DNA of 64,000 nt from Eikenella longinqua (GCF_001648355.1 NZ_LXSL01000016.1:1-64000), one strand, 5' to 3'; shown: positions 1-7,796, counted from the stretch's first letter. Program-made: numbers and translations. Notes: a model not told the origin generated them from the letters alone.

Positions 1-601
1 TGCGGTAGTTGCCCTGCTGGGTGCAGACGTAGGGCGGGTCGAGTACCAACAGCGTGCGCGGGTTGGCGATGTGTTGTGGCAGCAGCTCGCGGTAGGACTG
101 GCTGACTATCTCCACGCCGTTCAGGTAGCCTTGCGCCTCGGGGTAGTCGTTGAGGCTGATGCAGTTGTACATGGTTTTGCGGCATAACTCGTCCAAATCG
201 GCGGCGGTGTTGCCGCTGAACAGCAGCCATGCCACTAAGCAATCCAAATCAACATAACCGCCAAAGCTGCGGATGGCGGACACGATGGCGGCTTTAACCG
301 CAGGCGGCACCAGCTTGTTGCGCGGCACGGATACTAAAAGCTCGGCAAGCTGGCGACGCAGGCGGTTGGTGTCGGGGATGTGGCGCAGGCGCTCGCTGTA
401 GCCGTCGTAGTCATTATAAAGCACGCGGGCAGCGGACTTGGCCTGTTTGGCGGTGTGCGATAAGAGGCCGGAGCCGCCGAAGGCGTCGAGTATCGTCCAG
501 CCGCTCCCGTTGCCGGGGAGGTGCTGGTTTAACACCTGTTTAAACAGCTTTAAAAAACGGCGTTTTTGGCCGGTGAACGGCAGGGGTGCTTTGGTGTACA
601 T
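1..601 (-). CDS. Phage-type D12-class DNA adenine methylase, C-terminus off window
   Basis: Predicted N6-adenine DNA methyltransferase. The S-adenosylmethionine loop reads DAFGGSGLLS near residue 40, and the catalytic DPPY motif reads LDPPYVCTQQ close to the window edge. The start MYTKAPLPFTGQKRRF carries the short F-x-G-x-K segment of Dam enzymes. About 200 residues are visible and the frame is open; the C-terminus lies beyond base 1. ATG at 601 follows AGAAAGG, and its ribosome site sits in a hairpin (602-639). The 5' end overlaps the com-like gene by 62 bases. In phage Mu, Com controls the DNA-modification gene mom; Mu-like prophages of Haemophilus are recalled to carry a Dam gene in that position. 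Role inferred: protecting phage DNA from host restriction. Confidence 0.85.
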   Translation of the reverse strand, partial: MYTKAPLPFTGQKRRFLKLFKQVLNQHLPGNGSGWTILDAFGGSGLLSHTAKQAKSAARVLYNDYDGYSERLRHIPDTNRLRRQLAELLVSVPRNKLVPPAVKAAIVSAIRSFGGYVDLDCLVAWLLFSGNTAADLDELCRKTMYNCISLNDYPEAQGYLNGVEIVSQSYRELLPQHIANPRTLLVLDPPYVCTQQGNYR

Positions 602-761
602 GAGTGCCTTTCTGCGTGGATTTCGCGGTTTCGGCACTCGGGGCGCTCTGGGTTGTGAAAGAACTGAATTGGTTTACTGTTTTACAGCGCTGGCACTTGA
701 TTTGCACGGTGCCGCTGCCGACGGCCAGTAGTTTGCCGCAGTTTTTACATCGGTATTGCAT
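540..761 (-). CDS. com: Com-like zinc-finger translational regulator of a Mu-like prophage
   Basis: A 73-residue protein starting MQYRCKNCGKLLAVGSG, with a second CxxC (KCQRCK) about 17 residues later: the four-cysteine zinc knuckle of Mu Com. Com binds the mom messenger and opens its ribosome-binding site. The C-terminal half is Ser/Thr/Pro rich and probably disordered. The gene overlaps the start of the Dam-type methylase by 62 bases, the same arrangement as com-mom in Mu. ATG at 761 follows AGGAC in a minus-strand leader. Family assignment is good; that it acts on the methylase is inferred from position and the RNA hairpin. Confidence 0.8.
   Translation of the reverse strand: MQYRCKNCGKLLAVGSGTVQIKCQRCKTVNQFSSFTTQSAPSAETAKSTQKGTHVHQSTPAVHRPKTPFFKAV
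602..639 (-). promoter_or_regulatory. Inverted repeat enclosing the methylase ribosome-binding site
   Basis: On the minus-strand transcript GAGTGCC (639 to 633) pairs perfectly with GGCACTC (608 to 602), which ends directly before the methylase ATG at 601. The Shine-Dalgarno AGAAAGG runs into the second arm. The 24-base loop lies inside com. This resembles the Mu mom inhibitory stem-loop that Com relieves. Confidence 0.6.
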
Positions 762-916
762 GGTTTGTCCTACATTGCGTGATACAATCCGCGCGCCCTC
801 GAGGGTGGCGGCCTTGGGTCAATGCAGGCTGGTTCTGCTTGGCTGTCGCGGCGGGTGTTACCGCACCCGCCGTGTCGCCGTCTTGGTTTCTTACTCCCCG
901 CCCGTGTGGCGGGTTT

Positions 917-2008
917 TTATTGCGTCTCCTGTTTATACAAGGCGGGCACGATGGCGGCGAGGTCGTTGGGTGACCAACGCCAGCTCTCGGGCAGCCCGAG
1001 CGCGGCGGCGCACCACTCGGAGCAAAACCATTTATCGCCCCTCTGGCGGGTTTTGAACACCACGCCGAGGGCGCCGAACCAGTCGTAGGGCTGGCTCACG
1101 GTATGGCGGTAGAGGCGGTCGAGCCGGCCGTGCTCGTTGATGCTGTCGGGCAGCGGGAATAAATCCCATTTGTCGGCAGGCAGAGCCATGGTTTTGGCAC
1201 GCACCCCGCCGTCGCGCACAGAGGCGGAAAGGCAGTCGTGCACGCCGCCGCTGCCGGGGCCGTCCACATCTGCCTCCACAATAATCAGCGGGCGGTGCAC
1301 CTTAACCGTGTCGTCTTTCACCGTGGTGCGCAGGTTGTGCTTGCCGCTGTGGCTCTGCCCCAATACCGTTATCTCGCTGAAGCGCTGCGAAAAATCGCGC
1401 TCCACCTGCAACTGCTCCACGTTGTTGCCCTGCCCGGACACGCGCACAATCAAATCGGCCACCGGCTTGGCGGTGTAGTCGGGCCCGCCGATTACCAGTG
1501 TGCCGTCCGGCTCCAGCCACGGCCATAATCCGTTGGCCTCGGCATACTGCGCCAAGGCATCCCAAGCCCGGCTGCCCGGCTCGATCTGCACTTTGTTGGT
1601 GCGCGCGGTTTGTGCCGCATCGATGCGGATTTTGCTGATGCCCAAGGGCTTCACGATGGTGTCGATAATCTGCTTTAAATCCATATCCTGCGCGTTAAAA
1701 ATCGGGCAGGAGCAATCCAGCAGGATGCCGGCGTCGTCGCGGCCGGAAATGGTGAGCGTTTTTTGCCCTTTGGCGGTGGTGGTGCTCACGCGGTCGATGC
1801 GCCCGCTCAATACCGTATCCTCGCCCACCCGCACCTCCACGCTGTCGCCCGGCTGCACTGCATCCGGCTTGGCATCCACCGGGCGGCCAAGGGTTACCTG
1901 AAAATCATCCGCCGGGGTGAGCAGGTCGCTGTCGATGTCGTAATCCGTCCACTGGCTGTGGGTTTTGCCCGCGATAAGCAGGCTCACGGTGTTATTGGGC
2001 GTAGGCAT
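917..2008 (-). pseudogene. Hybrid of Mu gpP-like baseplate hub and C-terminus of a papain-like amidase
   Basis: The 363-residue frame begins as a Mu gpP/gp44-type baseplate hub protein (about residues 1-290, from MPTPNNTVSLLIAGK through the LSGRIDRV segment). The last ~75 residues are a different family: the end of a permuted papain-like (NlpC/P60-type) phage amidase, with KPYDW-like QPYDWFGALG and the catalytic-cysteine motif WFCSEWCAAALG. The expected N-terminal half of that second protein, with its histidine, is missing, as is the C-terminus of gpP. The join lies around 1195-1225 and stays in frame. The likely cause is a deletion removing all genes from P to the amidase. The start at 2008 overlaps the gpN fragment by 17 bases. 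Probably non-functional as tail protein or enzyme. Confidence 0.65.
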
Positions 2009-2456
2009 TGAGTACCGTCCCTCTGGCGATAAAGTTGGGGTGCACGATGTCGGGATTGAGGCGCAGCAGCTCGGCTTGGCGGCTATGGTCGCCATACCAC
2101 CTGAAAGCCAGCAGGTGCAGGCTGCTGTCGCTTGGCACCACCTTTTGCACCAAAGGCGGGCGCAGGTTGATTAAGGCCTGCGCCTGTTTTTGCAGGGTGT
2201 GCGCCAATGTGCGCACGCTGTCGGCCAGCTCGGCGCTGCCCTCCAGATAGGGCTGCTGCAGCAAGAGATGGCGCTGCTCCAATTGGCGGTAGAGCTGCTC
2301 GGGGTCGGGCGGGTTGTCTTGGTACAGGCTCAGCAGTAAGGCGGCCAACTGCTCGGCCTGCTCGGCGGAAGCGGCCAGCATCATTACTGCCAAGCGGTTG
2401 GCGGCCAAGCTGCTGCCGTTTGGCTCTGCACCTGCGCCATATCCGCCGCTTTGCCC
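1992..2456 (-). pseudogene. C-terminal remnant of Mu gpN-like DNA circularisation protein
   Basis: The frame is open from 2456 to the stop at 1992 and ends with the typical Mu gpN tail, a LysM-like LLAFRWYGDHSRQAELLRLN followed by HPNFIARGTVLNAYAQ. gpN proteins are about 450-500 residues; only about 155 codons remain. No convincing start is present (TTG at 2408 is possible). The upstream part is replaced by an unrelated early-region HTH gene read in another frame, so this is the right side of a deletion junction. It keeps the normal Mu order by lying directly before the gpP-like gene. Confidence 0.65.
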
Positions 2457-2731
2457 TTACGCCCGCGCGGGATTTCAATCACCACCCGGTCTCCATGCAG
2501 TACACTTAGGTATTCGCTAATAAAGCGGCTGCCTGTTAGCGCTTCAAACTGGGCTATCCGGTTGAGCGGCAAGGTGTTCTCCAACAGCCAGCGGTAATAC
2601 GTTTTAAGTTCCACCCCCATCAAGTCGGCCATTACTTTGGAGGGCAGCCGCCGCTCCTTGGCATGGCGCTTGGCCAGCTCAATCGCATGGTCTAGTGAGG
2701 TGGCTTTCGCCTGTCGTCTGATGGTTCTCAT
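2384..2731 (-). pseudogene. Early prophage HTH protein, 3' end replaced at a deletion junction
   Basis: The 115-residue product begins MRTIRRQAKATSLDHAIELA and has a helix-turn-helix-like stretch (PSKVMADLMGVELKTYYRWL) near residues 30-50. I do not recognise a named family; proteins of this look occur in early regions of Mu-like prophages. The last ~13 residues (SQTAAAWPPTAWQ) are an out-of-frame reading of gpN DNA, so the native C-terminus is lost. It lies 61 bases downstream of ner in the same direction. MuA/MuB-type transposase genes are absent. Confidence 0.5.
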
Positions 2732-2792
2732 GATGAAATTTCGCTGGGTGGGAATTTAAATGCGTGATTTTTTTGTTTAATTAACCTACAAT

Positions 2793-3050
2793 TCAGGCAT
2801 TCACTACTTTTCGTAGCGTTGGTCGGAAGTTTCGAGCCGCATGCCGTTGTGGCCAAATATCTTCCGGTTTCATACCCAAAGCGTCTGCGATGATTTTTTC
2901 GCCCTTCGGGTAAAACGGGCAGTAAAGAGCGTTTCGTAAAGTGTCAGGCCCCAACCCACTGGCTACTGATAAGGCTCGCACTGACCATCCTGCCTTTTTG
3001 AGCGCAGCAACCACATCCGCGCGATGCCAGTCTGCTGTATTTTTTTGCAT
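2793..3050 (-). CDS. ner: Ner-like DNA-binding regulator of the prophage early region
   Basis: 85 residues matching the Mu Ner family: DWHRADVVAALKKAGWSVRA at the N-terminus, a helix-turn-helix through LSVASGLGPDTLRNAL, then the characteristic YPKGEKIIADALGMKPEDIW. Ner is a Cro-like negative regulator of the early promoter and of the repressor gene. ATG at 3050 follows GGAGTG at good spacing. The gene is divergent from the S24 repressor at 3286, as in Mu. It appears intact although the genes it would control are deleted. Confidence 0.85.
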   Translation of the reverse strand: MQKNTADWHRADVVAALKKAGWSVRALSVASGLGPDTLRNALYCPFYPKGEKIIADALGMKPEDIWPQRHAARNFRPTLRKVVNA

Positions 3051-3285
3051 TGCTATTCACTCCATTCGTTTAGCTTAAATGTTATGCGCTTTCGTTTAAC
3101 GTGCTGGCATATTACTAAACAAATGCGGCGTTTGCAATCGTTTGTTTTGTATTTTTTCTACGTTTGTTCAGTTATTTTACTAATCGTTTGATAAATATTT
3201 GAAAATTTACTAAACAAAAAACTACTTTATTTGTTTAGTCTTTTATTTAGTCGGTGGATAGCTAAACAAAAGAGTTGGATTTGCT
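3051..3285. promoter_or_regulatory. Divergent ner/repressor operator region with repeated TTACTAAACAAA
   Basis: This AT-rich gap carries TTACTAAACAAA at 3112-3123 and again at 3207-3218, the inverted TTTGTTTAGT at 3230-3239, and GCTAAACAAA at 3261-3270. CGTTTAGC and CGTTTAAC variants lie next to ner. The spacing and both orientations fit repressor and Ner operators over two back-to-back promoters. No individual promoter box is assigned. Confidence 0.55.
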
Positions 3286-4041
3286 ATGAGTAGCTTTAAA
3301 GAGCGCCTCCAATTCCTATGGGGCGATGCCAAGCCAGCACAAATCGCAAGAGATTTAAATTGGTCTATTAGCGGCGTATTAAGGATTTTTGAAAAAGACA
3401 CCATTCCAAAAGCTGAAACCCTTGTTTCAATTCAAAAATTGAAAGGGTGCGATTGGAATTGGTTGATGACAGGGGAAGGTGTACCATTCCCCAAAGAAGC
3501 GGCAGCAGGCGGTAACCAAGAGTTGCACGAGCCTGTCGCGGGCTATAATGCAAAATGGATCGCCCAAAGTATCCAGACTGTCCCGGAGGTGCGGGATACG
3601 CTCGGTAATCCCGTGGATTTGAGCGAATTCGTCTTTATTCCCCGCTACAACGTCCGGGCTTCTGCCGGCAACGGCTTCCCGGTGGGCAATGAGGAGCCTT
3701 TGTTCCCGATGGCCTTCCGCCGTTTTTGGATTGAACACTATTTAAATGCCGACCCCAAAGACTTATCGGTAATCAAAGTGCGTGGCGATTCGATGGAGCC
3801 AGTGCTGTGCAACAACGACAATATCTTGGTTAATCACGCCAAGCGTAAGCCCGGCAATGGTTTGTTCGTTGTCCGCATCGGCGGCGAGCTGGTCGTTAAA
3901 TACACGCAAATCATGCCCGGCAGCAAGCTCCTGCTCAAATCTGCCAATGAGATATATGAGCCTTTCGAGCTGGATTTAGCCGGGCCGGATGCTGATGTTG
4001 AGATTATCGGCCGTGTGGAGTGGTTCGGCCGTCAGGTTTAA
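3286..4041 (+). CDS. Mu-like prophage repressor with S24 (LexA-type) self-cleavage domain
   Basis: 251 residues. The N-terminal ~65 residues form a DNA-binding domain (QIARDLNWSISGVLRIFEK). The C-terminal half is an S24 peptidase: an Ala-Gly cleavage-type site in RASAGNG near 125-130, Ser169 in VRGDSMEP and Lys205 in ELVVKYTQ form the serine-lysine dyad. Such repressors hold the prophage silent and cleave themselves after RecA activation. It is the outermost prophage gene and is transcribed away from ner, like c in Mu. It looks intact and probably still expressed. Confidence 0.85.
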   Translation: MSSFKERLQFLWGDAKPAQIARDLNWSISGVLRIFEKDTIPKAETLVSIQKLKGCDWNWLMTGEGVPFPKEAAAGGNQELHEPVAGYNAKWIAQSIQTVPEVRDTLGNPVDLSEFVFIPRYNVRASAGNGFPVGNEEPLFPMAFRRFWIEHYLNADPKDLSVIKVRGDSMEPVLCNNDNILVNHAKRKPGNGLFVVRIGGELVVKYTQIMPGSKLLLKSANEIYEPFELDLAGPDADVEIIGRVEWFGRQV

Positions 4042-4230
4042 AACCTTTTAAAACCCTTTTAAAAGGTACTCAATTCCCGTTTATTCTAGTGCAAAAGATA
4101 ACGCATTTTTTATCAAACTAAAGCAAAAGCTGGTGCAAGTTTTTTCTCGCACCAGCTTCGCTCAAATTCGCACCTGATAAAGTTTTCCGCCGTTTTTTGC
4201 CTCCGGTCATCCCAGTGCAAAAATAACCAC
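4042..4230. other. Candidate left end (attL) of the Mu-like prophage with repeated end boxes
   Basis: Between the repressor stop and hemH, AGTGCAAAAGATAAC (4088-4102) recurs as AGTGCAAAAATAAC (4215-4228), with a related AAAGCAAAAGCTGG between them. Repeated boxes beside the repressor gene are where Mu-like phages place transposase-binding sites. A hairpin, CTGGTGC...GCACCAG, sits at 4130-4156. The exact TG/CA terminus was not resolved. Confidence 0.4.
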
Positions 4231-4308
4231 CTCCCCACACTTGCCAACCCTTTTCAGGTAGCCCAACAACAACACAACACCCAACCACACCGCAAGGAAC
4301 ACCCGCCC

Positions 4309-5319
4309 ATGCCCCACTTCCTTCCCGAGCCGCCCCACGGCAGCCACCCCGCCCGCGTCGGCATCCTGCTCATCAACCTCGGCACCCCCTCCGCCCCCAC
4401 CGCCGAAGCCGTACGCCCCTATCTGCGCCAATTCCTCTCCGACCAGCGCGTGGTCGAGCTGCCCCGCCTGCTGTGGCAGCCCCTGCTGCGCGGCCTCATC
4501 CTCCCCTTCCGCGCCAAAAAAAGCGCCCACGGCTACCGGCAAATCTGGCAGCCCCAAGGCTCCCCGCTGGCCGTGTTCACCGCCAAACAAGCCGCCGCCC
4601 TGCAAAAACTGCTGCCGCAAGTATTGGTGGAGCACGCCATGTCCTACGGCGAGCCCTCCGTGGCCCACACCCTCGCCACCATGAAAGCCCAAGGCGTAGA
4701 CCGCCTGCTCGTGCTGCCCCTCTATCCCCAATACGCCGCCAGCAGCAGCGGCGCCGCGCTCGATAAAGTGCTGAACGAACTTGTCAAACAGCGCAACCAA
4801 ATCAGCCTGCGCACCATCAGCCGCTTCTACAACCACCCCGACTACATCCAAGCCATGGCCGCCCACATCCGCGCCTACTGGCAGCAACACGGCCGCGGCC
4901 AGCGCATCCTCTTCAGCTTCCACGGCATCCCCGAAGCCTCCGTGCAACAAGGCGACCCCTACGCCGCCGAATGCCGCGCCAGCGCCCAACTCTTGGCCGA
5001 AGCCCTCCACCTCTCCCCCCAAGAGTGGTATCTCGCCTTCCAAAGCCGCTTCGGCCGCGCCCGCTGGATTGGCCCCGCCACCGACCAACTGCTCACCGAG
5101 CTCCCCGCCAAACACAATATCCGCGAGCTCGACCTCTTCTGCCCCGGCTTCGTGAGCGACTGCCTCGAAACCCTCGAAGAGCTCGCCATCCAAGGGCGCG
5201 AACAATTCCACGAAGCCGGCGGCCAAACCTTCCGCTTCATCCTCTGCCTCAACGACAACCCCGTCTTCATCGAAGCCCTCGCCGACATCGCCCTGGAAAA
5301 CCTCGGTGGCTGGGTGTAG
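4309..5319 (+). CDS. hemH: Ferrochelatase
   Basis: 336 residues. Inserts ferrous iron into protoporphyrin IX, the last step of protohaem synthesis. Family marks: GILLINLGTP near 18-27, the catalytic histidine (His205) in LFSFHGIP, and FCPGFVSDCLETLEEL near 278-293. Length is normal for bacterial HemH. ATG at 4309 is preceded by AAGGA nine bases upstream. It is the first intact chromosomal gene next to the prophage end and stands alone, followed by a DUS hairpin. Confidence 0.95.
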   Translation: MPHFLPEPPHGSHPARVGILLINLGTPSAPTAEAVRPYLRQFLSDQRVVELPRLLWQPLLRGLILPFRAKKSAHGYRQIWQPQGSPLAVFTAKQAAALQKLLPQVLVEHAMSYGEPSVAHTLATMKAQGVDRLLVLPLYPQYAASSSGAALDKVLNELVKQRNQISLRTISRFYNHPDYIQAMAAHIRAYWQQHGRGQRILFSFHGIPEASVQQGDPYAAECRASAQLLAEALHLSPQEWYLAFQSRFGRARWIGPATDQLLTELPAKHNIRELDLFCPGFVSDCLETLEELAIQGREQFHEAGGQTFRFILCLNDNPVFIEALADIALENLGGWV

Positions 5320-5352
5320 TGAAAAGCCGCCAGACTGGCTGAACACAGAAAA

Positions 5353-5409
5353 AGGCTACCTGAAAATTTAACTTCGCAAACACGCGCAAAGCTCATTTTC
5401 AGGTAGCCT
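5353..5409. terminator. Inverted DUS pair after hemH
   Basis: AGGCTACCTGAAAAT is mirrored by ATTTTCAGGTAGCCT with a ~28-base loop. It probably serves as both uptake sequence and terminator of hemH. Confidence 0.55.
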
Positions 5410-5431
5410 TTATCCTTACCTTCCGGCAATT

Positions 5432-5538
5432 TATAGCGAATCAAATTGGCTTTCAATACCAGGCAGCGAGCCGCAGACAGTACAGGAGTACGGCAAGGCG
5501 AGCTAACACCGTAGCGAAAGTTAAGTTGGTTCGCTATA
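5432..5538. repeat. Diverged Correia-like miniature element
   Basis: 107 bases bounded by TATAGCGAA and TTCGCTATA. The interior (GCCGCAGACAGTACA, GTACGGCAAGGCGAG) matches the core of the element at 12984-13089. Ends starting TATAG with a TA target are the mark of neisserial Correia repeat enclosed elements. The outer ~25 bases are more diverged than in the second copy. Its right edge overlaps the 3' end of the minus-strand gene at 5521. Confidence 0.65.
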
Positions 5539-5985
5539 GCCTTTCAGGTAGCCATACACCGTAAAGCAAAACTCATTTTCCACATACGGAATACTGAAGC
5601 GCTCCAATATCGCGCGGATGCCCGCGCTGTTGTCCACAATTTCCGGCGCAATCAAATGCCCGCGGAACACCGAACGCAATTTGCGGATTTTCACCCATTC
5701 GATGTCAAACATTGGATAGAAATGCTCATCGCCCCAATCGCCGATTGCCACCGTGGTTTCCACTATGGCTTGCTCAACTTCTGCTTCCGATATTTCATCA
5801 AACAAATACTTGATTTCATAGGCCGGCGCATTTTCCCACTCGTCCATCGCCCCGCGCAGCTCCCGCCATTTGGTGTTGTTCATCGCCCCCACCAGCCCAT
5901 GTTGCCGCACAAATTCGCGCACGCGGCGGCGGTAGCGTTCTGCTTTGCTTTTGAGCCCTGCCTGTTCGTCTGTTTGTGTCTGCAT
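5521..5985 (-). CDS. Hypothetical protein, possibly DUF6678-like; 3' end inside a Correia-like element
   Basis: 154 residues, charged, no membrane segment or signal peptide. The central part (MNNTKWRELRGAMDEW ... PAYEIKYLFDE) resembles what I recall of DUF6678, with no known function. The C-terminus is odd: GYLK is encoded by a DUS, and the last residues YSEPT plus the stop codon come from the Correia-like element edge at 5521-5538. The native end was therefore probably replaced by the insertion. ATG at 5985 follows AGGAGAA. Confidence 0.6.
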   Translation of the reverse strand: MQTQTDEQAGLKSKAERYRRRVREFVRQHGLVGAMNNTKWRELRGAMDEWENAPAYEIKYLFDEISEAEVEQAIVETTVAIGDWGDEHFYPMFDIEWVKIRKLRSVFRGHLIAPEIVDNSAGIRAILERFSIPYVENEFCFTVYGYLKGYSEPT

Positions 5986-6041
5986 GATGTTCTCCTTTCC
6001 CGCCAGGCTACCTGAAAACCGAAACGCCCTGCCGCTGTGAT

Positions 6042-6116
6042 TTTTAGCTTCGCAGAAACTCCGCTTCCTTCGGCAGCTTCGTTTTAACCTCGTTGAAGCT
6101 GCGTTTTCAGGTAGCC
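6042..6116. repeat. Mosaic DUS-flanked intergenic repeat
   Basis: Contains TTTTTAGCTTCGCAGAAACTCCGC, followed by CTCGTTGAAGCTGCGTTTTCAGG. These two modules recur in many other gaps of the window and always sit beside a DUS. Confidence 0.55.
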
Positions 6117-6133
6117 TTCCGGATTGCCGCGCC

Positions 6134-6853
6134 CTACTCCGGCCAAAACGCCGATACCAGGCTGATGGCGTTGTTTAGCATATGAATCAGCACCGGATAT
6201 TTCAAATCTTTGGTGTGCAGATACGCGCCGCCCAGCACCAGTCCCATGGAAAAATACAGCAAAAAGGCAGGCTCCGCGGGCGGGTTGTGCAGGCTGCCGA
6301 ACACAAAGGCCGAAGCCGCCAGCAAGGCCAGGCGTTTACCGCGGCCGTGCGGCACGCCGAAGCTCTGGAAGAAAATGCCGCGCAGCAACAGCTCTTCCAG
6401 CAGCGGCGCCAGCAGCACGATATACAGCACCATCGGCAGCGGCAATTGGCGCACCAAATGCAGCAAAATCTGCTGGTTGGCCAAATTGTCCACCCCCACA
6501 TCCACGCCCAGCGCGCGCATCAGCGACTCATACAGCGGCCCCACGGCAAGCAGAAGCAGCAGGTAGCCCGCCGCGAGCAGCAGCTTTTTGGCGCAGATCG
6601 GCTCAGACAGCGCCAGGAAATGTCCCTTGGCGCCGCGCCGGTAAATCCGGGCAAACCAATACACCACCGCCCCGCCCGCCGCGCCAAACAGCAGCGTTTC
6701 CACGCCCTGCGCCGCATACCAAGCCATGCCGCCTGCCGCGTGCCAGCCCTGCACCGCGTTGGCATATATGAACAATCCCGCCAACATCGGCAACGCAGTC
6801 ATCACCAGCAGCAGGCCCAGCAGCCGCAGCACGGCCAGCACGTTATCGCGCAC
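6134..6853 (-). CDS. CPBP-family intramembrane metalloprotease (Abi/CAAX type)
   Basis: 239 residues with about six to eight predicted membrane segments. The family motifs are present: EELLLRG (EExxxR) near residue 155, FGSLHNP with the second ligand histidine, and LIHMLNNAISL with the third. Members cleave prenylated or bacteriocin-related substrates in the inner membrane; the substrate here is unknown. It starts at GTG 6853 and overlaps the ttcA stop by 11 bases, so translation is probably coupled. No bacteriocin genes are nearby. Confidence 0.8.
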   Translation of the reverse strand: MRDNVLAVLRLLGLLLVMTALPMLAGLFIYANAVQGWHAAGGMAWYAAQGVETLLFGAAGGAVVYWFARIYRRGAKGHFLALSEPICAKKLLLAAGYLLLLLAVGPLYESLMRALGVDVGVDNLANQQILLHLVRQLPLPMVLYIVLLAPLLEELLLRGIFFQSFGVPHGRGKRLALLAASAFVFGSLHNPPAEPAFLLYFSMGLVLGGAYLHTKDLKYPVLIHMLNNAISLVSAFWPE

Positions 6854-7796
6854 CGCAACCCCCTTCCTTCGGCTTGCTGGCCAAGATGTTGATTACCTTG
6901 CGGCCGGATTTTTCAGGTAGCCTTTCGTCTTCTTCATCGCGCGGCGCATCAAACGACACCGTTTCGCTGTCGAACGCCAAATCGCCGCCATGTTTCAAGC
7001 TCTGGCCGCGTTGCAGGTTGGCGAAGTCAAACAGTTCGGTATCGGCCAAATGCGAGGGCACCACGTTTTGCAGCGCGGAAAACATGCTTTCGATGCGGCC
7101 GGGGAAGCGCTTGTCCCAATCTTTCAGCATCTCGCCCACCACCTGCCGCTGCAAATTCGGCTGCGAGCCGCACAGGTTGCACGGGATAATCGGAAACTGC
7201 TTCAGTTCCGCATATTTAATCAAATCTTTCTCTTTCACATAAGCCAGCGGGCGGATCACGATATGCTCGCCGTTGTCGCTCACCAGCTTGGGCGGCATGG
7301 CTTTGAGTTTGCCGCCGTAAAACATGTTTAAAAACAGCGTGGCGAGAATATCGTCGCGGTGGTGGCCGAGGGCGATTTTGGTGCAGCCCAGCTCTTTAGC
7401 CGTGCGGTAGAGGATGCCGCGGCGCAGGCGGCTGCATAGCGAGCAGGTGGTTTTGCCTTCGTCGAGCACGCGTTTTACGGTGGAATAGGTGTCTTCTTCC
7501 ACGATTTTGAAGGGTACGCCGATGCTTTTCAGGTAGCCTGGGAGCACGTCTTCGGGGAAGCCGGGCTGTTTTTGGTCGAGATTCACGGCCACCAGCTCGA
7601 AATCAATCGGCGCGCTGGCTTGCAGCTGGCGCAGGATGTCGAGCAAGGCGTAGCTGTCTTTGCCGCCGGAGAGGCAGACCATGATTTTGTCGCCCGGCTC
7701 GATCATGTTGAAATCGTTGATGGCTTGGCCTACGGCGTGGCGCAGGCGTTTGTGCAGTTTGTTGGCTTCGTGTTCGGTTTTCGGTTTGTTCGACAT
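6843..7796 (-). CDS. ttcA: tRNA 2-thiocytidine(32) synthetase TtcA
   Basis: 317 residues. ATP-dependent sulfur transfer to cytidine 32 of tRNA using a [4Fe-4S] cluster. Visible marks are the PP-loop SGGKDS at 43-48, the cysteine pair CSLC at 118-121, and the second pair CNLC at 206-209. ALGHHRDDI and the MPPKL segment also match. Two DUS copies lie inside the gene, coding GYLK near residue 88 and RLPEK near the C-terminus. It is probably the first gene of a two-gene unit with the CPBP protease. Confidence 0.93.
   Translation of the reverse strand: MSNKPKTEHEANKLHKRLRHAVGQAINDFNMIEPGDKIMVCLSGGKDSYALLDILRQLQASAPIDFELVAVNLDQKQPGFPEDVLPGYLKSIGVPFKIVEEDTYSTVKRVLDEGKTTCSLCSRLRRGILYRTAKELGCTKIALGHHRDDILATLFLNMFYGGKLKAMPPKLVSDNGEHIVIRPLAYVKEKDLIKYAELKQFPIIPCNLCGSQPNLQRQVVGEMLKDWDKRFPGRIESMFSALQNVVPSHLADTELFDFANLQRGQSLKHGGDLAFDSETVSFDAPRDEEDERLPEKSGRKVINILASKPKEGGCGAR

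Noticed and set aside
898..920. CCCGCC/GGCGGG hairpin with T-run as terminator of the tail hybrid gene
   Set aside because: The T-run is on the plus strand, so it would not terminate minus-strand transcription, and no plus-strand gene ends there.
4207..5346. Long minus-strand frame (379 residues) opposite hemH
   Set aside because: Gly/Ala/Glu-rich mirror of a high-GC gene; hemH on the plus strand has all ferrochelatase motifs.
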